A stretch of 64,000 bases of DNA, taken from NCBI GenBank assembly GCA_964481145.1, contig CAYZTA010000009.1:62001-126000 (forward strand). Reading direction: 5' to 3'. Shown piece after piece: positions 34,189-42,800 of the stretch. The first letter of the stretch is position 1, and every line of letters starts with the position of its first letter. Under the pieces are notes generated by a model that saw only the letters and a program-made list of their open reading frames with translations, made no database searches and had not been told where the DNA came from. Source of the DNA: Sandaracinus sp964481145 (GTDB taxonomy: Bacteria > Myxococcota_A > Polyangia > Polyangiales > Sandaracinaceae). A program made the translations under genes and the position numbers.

Positions 34189-35663
34189 GCAGCGCGTTTT
34201 CGATCTCTTGCCGTTATGTCGAGGGCGTGCCCGCCACGACCGACCCCGCCATCTCCGCGACCTTCGCGGAAGTCACGATCCGAGTGAAGGGTGATGTGAT
34301 CACGCGCCTCGAAGATCGCGCAGGTGTGAAGGACTCGATCTTCGTGCCCGTCGCGCCGATTGCACTTTGGGTGTTGCGCTCGTGGCCTGCACTCTTCTCC
34401 GAGCGGGCACCTGCATCGCTCATCGCGCGTGGAACACCACACGAAGCACTCGCGCGGGCATGGGGCTATCTCGAGGCCGAGAGCGATGAGGATGCTGCGG
34501 CCATCGAGCGCGAACTCGAACGTTGGGAGCGCACGCATGCACTGCGCATGGTTGGGGACGGGCTCGTCCTGCCGGACTTCCTCTTTCGTCGCACGACATA
34601 CGGCATGCACACGAGTTGGAGTCGTTGGGAGCCCCGCGAGCACACGACTTTCCTCTCGAGCGGAGAAGCGGTGCTCGATGTCGAGGGCGTCGTCGGTGAA
34701 CTGCGCGCGCTCGTGGCGTCTGTGCGCCAGCGCATCGCCGATGTTCCCCGATCGAGCAGCATCGCATCTTGGATCGACGAGCTCGCGCCGCGCGCGTGCG
34801 CTGAGCTCACAGAAGCTCAGCTCGGAGTGCTTGCCGAGCGGCTTGGGGAGCCCGAGGTATGGTTCCGCACGTGGGCTGCCCAAGCAGCCGATCTGCGTCG
34901 AGCGATCGTGAACGAGTACTCGATCTCTGAGGATCGGTCATATGATCCGGTGCTCGTGGACTCTCCGGTGGCAATGGCATTTCGGTCTGCCTTCGGGCGC
35001 CTCACGGAGGATGACCGAGCGCGACTGAGGGCGATCGCGAAGAAGGTCCGCACCCTTCCGATCGCGCATGGGCTTGCTCAGCTCCGCAACCATGTCGTCT
35101 ACGGCGAAGGACCTGGCCCGATAGGGCTTGGTCGTGCCTACCGCCGCGCGGGCCGCGTGCGGGAGATGCTCGACGTGGCTGGATACCTCGACGTGGAACA
35201 GCATCTCTTGGATCTGGGCGTAGCCATCGAATCGTTCACTCTCGACGACGCGCAGACCGATGGAGTCGCGCTCTGGTCTGAGGATCGCGCGATCGTACTC
35301 GTGAATGAATCGAGCCTGCGTGCGACCACGGCGTGGGGACGTCGCTCTTTGTTCGCGCACGAACTTTATCACCTGCTGTGCGACGTCCGTGCGGGGGCAG
35401 CATTCGGTGAGGCGACGGGCGATGCGATTCATCTACCGACCGAGCCGTTCGCGAACGCGTTCGCTGCCGAACTCCTCGCCCCCAAGCGTGAGCTTCCCCT
35501 GTTCACGCCACATCTCTGGACGAATATCTCCGCAGCAAGAGCGAAGGTCGCCGAGGTGTGCAACCGCTTCGGCGTGGGACGCGAGCTCGCGCTAAGGCAA
35601 CTCCAGAACCGTCAACAATGGCCCGAGCCCCTCGTCGTGAGTCTGCTGAACGAGGATGCCTGA
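34185..35663 (+). CDS. ImmA/IrrE-family metallopeptidase with a long N-terminal part
   Basis: A 492-residue protein. The C-terminal domain (about 330-460) carries the gluzincin motif HELYH at 392-396 inside FAHELYHLLCD, with the downstream ANAFAAELLAP typical of ImmA/IrrE peptidases. The first about 300 residues have no recognised HTH; they are helix-rich, with a region near 165-200 resembling a switch or partner-binding domain. It overlaps the small His/Cys-rich gene by four bases. ImmA-type enzymes cleave repressors of mobile elements, or activate stress responses, after DNA damage or similar signals. Here no phage or integrase gene is near, so a stand-alone stress or defence role is plausible but unproven. 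Confidence 0.82.
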   Translation: MSSAFSISCRYVEGVPATTDPAISATFAEVTIRVKGDVITRLEDRAGVKDSIFVPVAPIALWVLRSWPALFSERAPASLIARGTPHEALARAWGYLEAESDEDAAAIERELERWERTHALRMVGDGLVLPDFLFRRTTYGMHTSWSRWEPREHTTFLSSGEAVLDVEGVVGELRALVASVRQRIADVPRSSSIASWIDELAPRACAELTEAQLGVLAERLGEPEVWFRTWAAQAADLRRAIVNEYSISEDRSYDPVLVDSPVAMAFRSAFGRLTEDDRARLRAIAKKVRTLPIAHGLAQLRNHVVYGEGPGPIGLGRAYRRAGRVREMLDVAGYLDVEQHLLDLGVAIESFTLDDAQTDGVALWSEDRAIVLVNESSLRATTAWGRRSLFAHELYHLLCDVRAGAAFGEATGDAIHLPTEPFANAFAAELLAPKRELPLFTPHLWTNISAARAKVAEVCNRFGVGRELALRQLQNRQQWPEPLVVSLLNEDA

Positions 35664-35686
35664 CGCAGGGCGAGCGAACTTCGAAC

Positions 35687-36364
35687 TCACATGATGCGGC
35701 CGTCGACCATCGTGACCGTTCGATCGATGGCAGGGTCGTCGGCCAGGCGAGGATCGTGGGTGGCGCAGACGATGGTCTTGCCTTCGTCGCGGAGCGACGA
35801 AAGAAGAGCGACGACCTCTTTGGCGTTCTCGGAGTCGAGGTGAGCCGTGGGCTCATCGAGCAACAAGATCGGCGGGTCGCGCATCAATGCGCGCACGATC
35901 GCGCCACGCTGGCGCTCTCCTCCGGAGAGCTGAGACGCGCGTGCACGATGCCGTCCGCTGAGACCGAAGCGCTCGAGGAGCTGCGCGGCGCGTTCTTTCT
36001 CCGCTCGGCCCGCGCCTCCGCTCGGGACACACGGCAGAAGGACGTTCTCGATGAGGCTCATCTCCGAGATCAACGCGAGCTCTTGGAACACGAAGCCGAT
36101 TCGAGCGCGCCGCAGCTCGGTGCGGTGCCGCTCTCGCAAATGGACGACCGATTCGCCGAAGATGCGCACGTCGCCGCTGCTCGGCGCGATCATGGCGCCC
36201 ATGAGCCCGAGCAATGTCGTCTTTCCCGAGCCACTCGGACCGCGAAGCACGACGAGCTCCGAGCGGGCAATGCTCAGCGTCAGCGCATGGACCGCGAACA
36301 AACGGCGACGTCCATCGAGATAGCTCTTCGTCACATCTTGCGTCTCGAGGATCGGCGCGCTCAC
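35687..36364 (-). CDS. ABC transporter ATP-binding protein (LolD/MacB type)
   Basis: A 225-residue nucleotide-binding subunit. Walker A is GPSGSGKTTLLG, the Q-loop reads VFQELALI, the signature is LSGGERQRGA, Walker B is ILLLDEPTAHLDS and the switch His is in CATHDPR. The start is GTG 36364, which overlaps the permease stop (GTGTGA); the frame runs further upstream but that part is arginine-rich and lies inside the permease gene. It pairs with the FtsX-like permease just upstream to form a lipid, lipoprotein or macrolide-type exporter. Substrate unknown. Confidence 0.9.
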   Translation of the reverse strand: MSAPILETQDVTKSYLDGRRRLFAVHALTLSIARSELVVLRGPSGSGKTTLLGLMGAMIAPSSGDVRIFGESVVHLRERHRTELRRARIGFVFQELALISEMSLIENVLLPCVPSGGAGRAEKERAAQLLERFGLSGRHRARASQLSGGERQRGAIVRALMRDPPILLLDEPTAHLDSENAKEVVALLSSLRDEGKTIVCATHDPRLADDPAIDRTVTMVDGRIM

Positions 36365-37533
36365 ACGCCACCTCGCAGCAAGCGATCGGGATCGATCATC
36401 GCGGCGCGCCATGCGGGCACGACGCTGATGGCGATGAAAGGCAAGACCACGGCGCCGACGATGGTGAGCGCTTGGGTGATATCGAACGCGGGTGCCAGCG
36501 TGAGATCTGCGTGAAGTGAGCTCCATCCAAAGAGCGCATCGCGCAGACCAGGAGCGCCCATGACGAAGACATGCACATAGGCGCAGACGACTCCGAGGAC
36601 GGCGCCTGCCCACGCGACGAGACCCGATTCCCACATTCGCAAGGCGAGCACATCGGCGGTGCTGAATCCCGTGGCCTTGAGAATGCCGATTTCACGGCGT
36701 TCGTTCTCTCCGAGCCCTGTCCATCTCTCCCATGCGAGCAGAATGGCCGCGAGCAACGCTGGCAGGAGCGCGATTCCGACGAAGCCCGCGCGGGTATCGA
36801 AAGTCAGCTCGTAGGTCCGTGCGACGAGCCGTCGATCGATCACGCGAGCTCCTTCGATGTGATCGGTGATCGCGGTGCTGATGACGTTGGCTTCTTCTTC
36901 GCGCGTCAACTCGATCGCGAGGTCGGTCGCCATCTCGGAGGGAACACCCAGGAGTGACCGAGCCCTCGTCTGGGTCGTCATGACGAAGTCGCCGCCGAGC
37001 GCGGCGGTGCGTGGGTCGAGGATGCCCGAGACGATCAAGGCGACGGCGGTGTGCTCGGCGGGGGGGCGGAGCGAGATTTGATCTCCGACGCGCAACCCCA
37101 ACATGCGCGCGATCGCTGTTCCAATGACGATCTCATCGTCGTGTCGCGGCCAATCACCATCGATGAGCGCGCTCTCGGGCTCGGAGTCTCCGAGTCCGAT
37201 CACGACGATATTGCCCTCGAGGGGCGAGACATAGAGATAGCCCCACACGCGCGGGTGAATGGTGCGTAAGCCGGGAAGGTCGAGTGATTCGATCGCGCGA
37301 AGATCGTCCCCCGCGATGAGCGCAGGGCGACCCGCGATCAATCGCTGCACGGTGAGATCGGGGAGATCCGAGATCAGCGCTCGATACTCGATGCGCAGCG
37401 CTTCGGCGAGGAACACCGTCGAGCTCCAAAGCGTGACGAGCGCAGCGAGTCCGAGCGTGATCGCGAGGTTTCGTTTGCCGCGCCGCACCATCGCGCCGAG
37501 CGCGTGATCGAGGAGCGCGAGTTGGCGCTTCAT
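36361..37533 (-). CDS. FtsX-like ABC transporter permease
   Basis: A 390-residue permease with an N-terminal helix (about 22-45, NLAITLGLAALVTLWSSTVF), a large periplasmic domain (about 50-255) and three further helices at the C-terminus. This is the MacB/FtsX layout. The motif NERREIGILKATGFSTADVL near 300 is diagnostic of the family. It is coupled through overlapping stop/start codons to the ATPase downstream and overlaps the end of the small membrane protein upstream by four bases. LolE/LolC-like or MacB-like function is possible; no partner lipoprotein-binding motif was identified. Confidence 0.88.
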   Translation of the reverse strand: MKRQLALLDHALGAMVRRGKRNLAITLGLAALVTLWSSTVFLAEALRIEYRALISDLPDLTVQRLIAGRPALIAGDDLRAIESLDLPGLRTIHPRVWGYLYVSPLEGNIVVIGLGDSEPESALIDGDWPRHDDEIVIGTAIARMLGLRVGDQISLRPPAEHTAVALIVSGILDPRTAALGGDFVMTTQTRARSLLGVPSEMATDLAIELTREEEANVISTAITDHIEGARVIDRRLVARTYELTFDTRAGFVGIALLPALLAAILLAWERWTGLGENERREIGILKATGFSTADVLALRMWESGLVAWAGAVLGVVCAYVHVFVMGAPGLRDALFGWSSLHADLTLAPAFDITQALTIVGAVVLPFIAISVVPAWRAAMIDPDRLLRGGV

Positions 37534-37853
37534 TCGGAGAGCCTTTCGATCGCGCCGCGCGCGCCTTCCCGGAGCACTTCACGTGGAGGACTGATGAAGG
37601 CGCCTGCGGGATCGACATCGAATCCGCCGGGGATGTCAGAGATGGCCGCCGCAGGCTCCACTTGAGAGGGGTTGCGCAGCCAGCGTGCATTGCTGGAGAG
37701 CGCGAGATCGGCCCATCCGATGTGGGTCGCGAGCGTGAGCCTCAACGCTCTGCCTTCTCGATCGGCGTTGCGTCGTCGCGTCGCATCAGTGAGCACCCCA
37801 CCGAGCATGAAGAGGAATGCGACGGAGATCGCGATCAGCATGCGAATGCGCAT
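37530..37853 (-). CDS. Small membrane-anchored protein
   Basis: A 107-residue protein with an N-terminal hydrophobic helix (MLIAISVAFLFMLGGVLTDA) that may be a signal anchor, followed by an extracytoplasmic tail of about 80 residues. The tail contains DLALSSNARWLRNPSQ and a Pro/Gly-rich end. It overlaps the FtsX-like permease gene by four bases and follows the MlaE-like gene by about 10 bases, so it is an operon member, maybe a third subunit or substrate-binding aid. No family was recognised. Confidence 0.6.
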   Translation of the reverse strand: MRIRMLIAISVAFLFMLGGVLTDATRRRNADREGRALRLTLATHIGWADLALSSNARWLRNPSQVEPAAAISDIPGGFDVDPAGAFISPPREVLREGARGAIERLSE

Positions 37854-37862
37854 CGGACTTCT

Positions 37863-38684
37863 CTAGTGCGTCATGAACATGAGAAAAAATTGAGTCAGCA
37901 CCGAATCGGCGACGAGGATGCTGATGGCAACGGCGACGACGGATGTCGTCGTCGATCGACCGACGCCTTCGGTGCCGCCTCGCGTGGTCATGCCGAAATG
38001 ACATCCGAGCATCGCGATCAGAAACCCGAAGAACGGCGTCTTGCCGATGCCTGAGAAAAAGTCCTCGAGCCAAATCGAATCGAGCGCCGACGTGATGAAG
38101 AACGGGATCGCGATGCCGAACGAGAGGTTGCAGACGAGCGCGGCGCTCGCGATCCCCAGAACCAGCGCGAACACCGTTAGAAGAGGCATGATCACGATGC
38201 CTGCGAGCATGCGCGGGACGACGAGCTTGCGGATCGGGTCTGCGCCGAGTGCGCGGATCGCGTCAATCTGCTCGGTGACAGCCATGGACCCGAGCTCGGC
38301 GGCGATTCCCGCACCGATGCGGCTCCCCACGACGAGCGCGGTCAGCGACGGGGCGAGCTCGCGCGCTTCACTGAGCCCCACGATGCGACCGACGCTTTCA
38401 CGAGCGCCGAAGCGTTCGAGAGAGAACGCGAACTGAATCGACATGACGATGCCGACGAAGATCGCCGTGGCCGCGGCGATCCCAAACGATCGCACGCCCA
38501 TCTGTTCGAGCTGATACAAAAACGAACGCGGTTCGAAGCGCGTGGTCGTGATGGCGGTGAACGTCCGACGCGTCATCTGCGCCACGGCTCCCACGTGACT
38601 CATGGCGGCGATGAGCCGCTTGCCCTGGGCTTCGACCGCGCGAACGAAGAGAGACTTCTCGTGGTTCGGGGAGGGAGAGCTCAT
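37863..38684 (-). CDS. mlaE: MlaE-family ABC permease
   Basis: A 273-residue permease with five or six hydrophobic helices and the MlaE hallmark stretches LVVGSRIGAGIAAELGSMAV, TEQIDAIRALGADPIRKLVV and TTRGGTEGVG. MlaE permeases move phospholipids between the outer and inner membranes with MlaF (ATPase) and MlaD (MCE substrate-binding protein). Neither MlaD nor MlaF is in this stretch; the ATPase nearby belongs to the FtsX-like permease. So the partner proteins must lie elsewhere or this protein uses the nearby ATPase, which would be unusual. The start overlaps the lipoprotein stop. Confidence 0.85.
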   Translation of the reverse strand: MSSPSPNHEKSLFVRAVEAQGKRLIAAMSHVGAVAQMTRRTFTAITTTRFEPRSFLYQLEQMGVRSFGIAAATAIFVGIVMSIQFAFSLERFGARESVGRIVGLSEARELAPSLTALVVGSRIGAGIAAELGSMAVTEQIDAIRALGADPIRKLVVPRMLAGIVIMPLLTVFALVLGIASAALVCNLSFGIAIPFFITSALDSIWLEDFFSGIGKTPFFGFLIAMLGCHFGMTTRGGTEGVGRSTTTSVVAVAISILVADSVLTQFFLMFMTH

Positions 38685-39232
38685 CGAGCGGTCTCCGTCG
38701 AAAATCCTGCTCGAAAGTGTTCAAAGTCAGGCACGGTACGCGCAAAGTTCGCGCCCAATGGCGTGATCAACGCGAAATCATAGACGCACGCGTCTTTCTT
38801 CATCACGTAGAGGAGGAGCTCGCGAGGCACACCATCGAGGCGGGCGATGACATGGGTGCGGAGCGCCTCACGTTCGTCCATCGGCACGAGACTCTGTTCT
38901 TGGACGTCTCGGTCGGTGAATCCGATGAGCAAGTGGTTGGTCAACGCGGTGAGGGGCACGTCGCTCCCCGGATTGCAAGTCGCGTTGACCTGAATGAGCG
39001 CGCCCATGTCTTCATTGTGAAATGCGAGATCGTTCTGGGAATCGAGGGACAGCCGCCGCCAGCCCGATCCGATCTCACCGATGCGATAACGCGTTTCACG
39101 ACCCACGAGCACGTTGCCCATGAGTGTGGGTCCGCCACCGCACGCGAGAAAGTGCATCGCCAAAATTGTGATGGCGACGCGCCGAACCAGCCTCCATGCC
39201 CAAATTTGGGCGCCCCGTCGTTGGGCATGCAC
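38681..39232 (-). CDS. Lipoprotein of unknown function upstream of mlaE
   Basis: About 183 residues. The frame is open back to 39328, but the best start is GTG 39232. That start gives a basic n-region, a hydrophobic stretch (VAITILAMHF) and a lipobox LAC-G. The mature part has two recognisable blocks, YRIGEIGSGWRRLSLDSQND and LLIGFTDRDVQEQSLVPMD, an alpha/beta-looking domain seen in other lipoproteins beside MlaE-like permeases. No ribosome-binding site is clear. It overlaps the MlaE start by four bases. A role in lipid transport is inferred from this position. Confidence 0.65.
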   Translation of the reverse strand: MHAQRRGAQIWAWRLVRRVAITILAMHFLACGGGPTLMGNVLVGRETRYRIGEIGSGWRRLSLDSQNDLAFHNEDMGALIQVNATCNPGSDVPLTALTNHLLIGFTDRDVQEQSLVPMDEREALRTHVIARLDGVPRELLLYVMKKDACVYDFALITPLGANFARTVPDFEHFRAGFSTETAR

Positions 39233-39336
39233 CGTCGCGGGTATAGAAGCGCTCTCGATTCTTTGCAATGACACTCTCGCCAAAGCGCAGATCGGGGGCG
39301 TCCTTCGCCTCGCGAAAAGAGCGATCATGCGGGAGG

Positions 39337-41298
39337 TCAGCCGATCTCCGCTTCGTCCATTCGGCGCATGCCCTCCAAGAGCAGAGCCTCGGTGCTCCCG
39401 CTGATCGGGCGGTCGGTGGGCTCGAACGTCGAATCAAAAGAGAACTCGCCCTCTTTCAGCGCGAGCATCGCGTAGATCGCTTCCTCGCGTGCGTGCGCCC
39501 CCAACTTGCCGTTGGCGATTTGACCTTCATAAAAGTGAATTTCGCCCGCCAAACCGCCCGATGTGACCCGGAGTAAGCCCGTTTTTCGGCCGTTGCTCAG
39601 CACTTGGATCACATCAGGGAGGGCCACATCACTCAAGCTGCCCGCCAGACCCCCGCTCTTTTGCTTGATGCCAGCTTCGATCAGGTGGGCGGTCTTGGCG
39701 ACGACGAGCTCGGGGGAGGCGGGTTTGATGATATAATCGGAAGCGCCGAGCTCGAAACCGCGTCCGACCGACGCGCGGTCAGCTTTTCGCGTCAAAAAGA
39801 CGACAGGAATGTCTTTCGCCTGGGGATCGGCCAAAAGCGCGGTGCGAACCCCGAAGCCATCATCGGTGCCGAGCTCCACCTCCAAGAGGATGAGATCGAA
39901 GCGCTGCTCGGCGACCAGGCGCAAGGCTTCGGTTCGGTCGCGAGCGACTTTGACTTGATGCCCCGCCTCCGCGAGACGGAGCTCGAGGAGGATCGTGTCT
40001 TCCCGTTCGGGGTCGACGATGAGCACCCGCGTGCGCGCGACCCCGTGGGCCGATTTGTCGGTGCCCATCACGACCTGCCTCAACACATCGACCAAAGCAG
40101 GATCGAAGAGCTGTGACGAGAGCTGTCTCAGGACGTCGAGCGCTTCGCGTCGTGTCAGAATTCGACGATAGGGATTCTTCGAGTTTGCCGTGAGGTCGGT
40201 ATAGGTTTCGACGATCCCGAGGATGCGCGCGCCGAGTGGGATGTCCGTTCGCGCGAGGCGGTCGGGGAACCCCTGTCCGTCATAGCGCTCATAGAGATGA
40301 TTGAGGATATCGGCACTCGCTCGAGGCAAACCGGCTGCTTCGAACATACGCGCTGGACTCATGTAGCTGCGCTGGGCCTGAAGTCGATGACCTCCTTCGC
40401 GCGAAACATTGAGTGCGGTGAGGTGATAGGTCGATGTCTTTCCGACGTCGTGCAGATAGGCAGCGATCAGCAGCGCACCTTTGTCCAGAGGAGAAAGCGC
40501 GAGACGATCCGCCATCGATGCGGAGATTCGTGCCACCTGGGACGAATGCCCATGGAGCTCGCCTCGCCCTGCATCGAGCAGACTCACGAACACATTGAGC
40601 GTTTCGAGATAACTCTCGAAGCTGGGCGCGTTTTCGACGTTTGAGAAATCGAAGGTGATCTCGTTTTGCTTCGGAGTTCCGGGCGCAGCGCGGCCCGGGA
40701 AGAGCCCGAGTGCAGGGGTTCGATCATCGAAATCGGTGTTGGGTGGTGGGTCTGCCACTTTTTGGAGCGGACCCAACGTCAGAGCGGGCGTCGCAGAGCG
40801 CGTTTGCAGCTGCGAAAACGCGTGTCGATCGCCGCCATAAAAGCGCCGCAGAGCGGCTTTCACCACGGCTGGTCGTGCGGCGAAGATCCGGATCTCACGC
40901 ACGCCGCTCGCGGTCGAGATGAGACCTGCGAGATGGTCCCCGAGATCGTAAGCCACGACACTCAATGTTTGAGTTGGTCGATCGAACACGATGGGAACGC
41001 ACTGCAGTTGTTCGGCCACGCGGCGAGGAATCAAATCGAGTGTCGAGCGGTCGATGTCGGCTTTGGATAGACGCTCGGTGCTGACGAAACGCGTTTTGTG
41101 GAGTGAGGCAATCGATTTGAGGAGCTCGGCTTCGGATAAAAGGCCCGACTCCAGGATGATCTCCTCGATGCGCTCCCCCGTGCGTTTGGCTCGCTGATAG
41201 AAATTATCGTAATGCGCCGCCGAGACCCGTCCTTCTTGGTGAAGGCGATCCAGGACGAAAAGTCCCCCAGGCTGTTCTTGGCTCTCGGTCGAGGTCAC
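39337..41298 (-). CDS. MshEN / HD-GYP / receiver / PATAN signalling protein
   Basis: About 653 residues, with a likely start at GTG 41298 because the longer frame runs into the neighbouring lipoprotein gene. About 15-155 is an MshEN-like (T2SSE N-terminal, c-di-GMP-binding type) domain (EEIILESGLLSEAELLKSIA, LDLIPRRVAEQLQCVPIV). About 230-415 is an HD-GYP-like domain with HDVGKT and HLYERYDGQGFP, the GYP triplet being GFP and several metal positions altered. About 425-545 is a receiver, but the phospho-acceptor Asp is Glu (DLILLEVELG). About 550-640 is a PATAN/DUF4388 domain (DVALPDVIQVLSNGRKTGLL). It probably senses c-di-GMP rather than hydrolysing it efficiently. The domain order is unusual. 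Confidence 0.82.
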   Translation of the reverse strand: MTSTESQEQPGGLFVLDRLHQEGRVSAAHYDNFYQRAKRTGERIEEIILESGLLSEAELLKSIASLHKTRFVSTERLSKADIDRSTLDLIPRRVAEQLQCVPIVFDRPTQTLSVVAYDLGDHLAGLISTASGVREIRIFAARPAVVKAALRRFYGGDRHAFSQLQTRSATPALTLGPLQKVADPPPNTDFDDRTPALGLFPGRAAPGTPKQNEITFDFSNVENAPSFESYLETLNVFVSLLDAGRGELHGHSSQVARISASMADRLALSPLDKGALLIAAYLHDVGKTSTYHLTALNVSREGGHRLQAQRSYMSPARMFEAAGLPRASADILNHLYERYDGQGFPDRLARTDIPLGARILGIVETYTDLTANSKNPYRRILTRREALDVLRQLSSQLFDPALVDVLRQVVMGTDKSAHGVARTRVLIVDPEREDTILLELRLAEAGHQVKVARDRTEALRLVAEQRFDLILLEVELGTDDGFGVRTALLADPQAKDIPVVFLTRKADRASVGRGFELGASDYIIKPASPELVVAKTAHLIEAGIKQKSGGLAGSLSDVALPDVIQVLSNGRKTGLLRVTSGGLAGEIHFYEGQIANGKLGAHAREEAIYAMLALKEGEFSFDSTFEPTDRPISGSTEALLLEGMRRMDEAEIG

Positions 41299-41399
41299 TT
41301 GGAGAAGCGAGCATAGCTTAGCTCTGCGTCGCGGAAATACCGAACCGTTCGAGGAAACGCGTTCCGTGTTCGAATTCGCGTTTCCTCTCTCCCGGGGCT

Positions 41400-42752
41400 T
41401 TATTCGCTCGCGGGAAGCAACCGGACTCCACAGCGAACCCAGTCCCCCGTGAGCTCGGGATCTTGCGCCATTCGCGTCAAGCGCAGGACATACGTGCCAG
41501 CCGATGGAACTGTGACGTTGAAGAGGAGGGCTCCTTCGACGTCGGTTTCCGTCGATGTCGCAGGAGGATCGAGAGGATCTCCTTCGACCGTCAGGAGGTC
41601 GGCGCGAAGCCCGAGGATGCCCGAGCCAGAGCTTCGTGATGTGCAAGCCACCGTGACCTGCTCGTCGCCGATCGTGGTGATGCTGAAATGATCGACGTCA
41701 CCGTCGCCGAGCTGCGCCAACACATAGCCCCAACGTTCTGGTGGTGCTTCTGCGCTGAATGTCAGAGGTTCGGGGGTCGTCACGACGTCATTGGTCGCTT
41801 CCATGGTTTCGAGTGGGTTGTCTTCGAAGCGGTAGGACTTGATGACGTAGAAATCGTTTTCACCCATCGTTTCAGGTGCTGAAACGAAGAGGAAATAGTT
41901 GCCCGCGGGCAAATGGGGTTGAAGTGAGATTTGGCTTCCGAAGGTGTTGCCAGCGATCTGTTGGCCGGCTTCGTTTTCGATCCAGATGCGTCGAGGCTGC
42001 CCCGTATAACCCATGCCGGTCGGGCCTCCTGGCAAGAGGATGAACCGCGCGAAGACGTTTGCTTCGGGGATGGTGAATGCGAAGACATCGACGTCGGTCG
42101 TGTTGTTGAATGTTCCGAGGATCAGCCCGGTATTGTTGCTGTACTCGACCGTCTGAGCATATTCGGCATCGTTGCCTGTCTCGGGATCGATCGTGGCGGA
42201 GGCTGGTGAGAGCACACCCACGACGAGCTCGTATGTGAAGCTCGGTTTTCCTTCGGGCTCGATCTCGCCCTCGGTCCAGGTCGAGAAGTCTTGAACGAGG
42301 ATGTAATACGTGCCGTTCTGTGGCAAACGCGTGTAAATGCCGCTGCCGGTGCCGGTGCGGGGAATTTCGTCATCGCTCTCGGCGATTCGATTCATCGATG
42401 AATCGAAGAGGGTGATCACCGTGTCGAGGCGATCCTCCTCATCTTCCGCCGTGGGCGCGGCACCGATGACGAACCACTGGCCGGCTGTGCCGTTGAACGA
42501 GTAGTAGTCGAGATCTCCGGGGCGGGAGATCGCCCCTTCGACTCGGCTCTCGAGCAGAGGATCGGCATCGGCGAAGCTGTCGTTGCCGTCTCCAGTAGGT
42601 CCTGTGTCGGGCCCGACGTCGGGTGTCGCGTCTGCTGCGTCCGTGGGATCGATGCTGGCATCGTTCGTCACCATCGTCATCTCATTCGTCTTACAGCCCA
42701 CGGCGAAAACCGAGGCCAAGACGAGCGCCCACCATGTTGTGTTCCTTCGCAT
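41400..42752 (-). CDS. PPC-domain lipoprotein
   Basis: A 450-residue lipoprotein. ATG 42752 has AAGGGGG nine bases upstream; the frame opens earlier at 42773. The lipobox is FAVGC, followed by an Asp/Pro/Thr-rich linker. Three bacterial pre-peptidase C-terminal (PPC-type) beta-sandwich repeats can be seen, each with a D-x-D-Y/H-F/Y-S core (GDLDYYSFNGTAGQWFVIG, TDVDVFAFTIPEANVFARF, GDVDHFSITTIGDEQVTVA). These Ca2+-binding-like modules sit on secreted proteases and surface proteins, but no protease domain is present. Probably an outer-membrane-attached binding protein. It lies 101 bases before the start of the signalling protein on the same strand. Confidence 0.8.
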   Translation of the reverse strand: MRRNTTWWALVLASVFAVGCKTNEMTMVTNDASIDPTDAADATPDVGPDTGPTGDGNDSFADADPLLESRVEGAISRPGDLDYYSFNGTAGQWFVIGAAPTAEDEEDRLDTVITLFDSSMNRIAESDDEIPRTGTGSGIYTRLPQNGTYYILVQDFSTWTEGEIEPEGKPSFTYELVVGVLSPASATIDPETGNDAEYAQTVEYSNNTGLILGTFNNTTDVDVFAFTIPEANVFARFILLPGGPTGMGYTGQPRRIWIENEAGQQIAGNTFGSQISLQPHLPAGNYFLFVSAPETMGENDFYVIKSYRFEDNPLETMEATNDVVTTPEPLTFSAEAPPERWGYVLAQLGDGDVDHFSITTIGDEQVTVACTSRSSGSGILGLRADLLTVEGDPLDPPATSTETDVEGALLFNVTVPSAGTYVLRLTRMAQDPELTGDWVRCGVRLLPASE

Positions 42753-42800
42753 ACGCGCCCCCTTGTAGCCCACGCGATGAGAAGGTGCGAACAGACCTTC

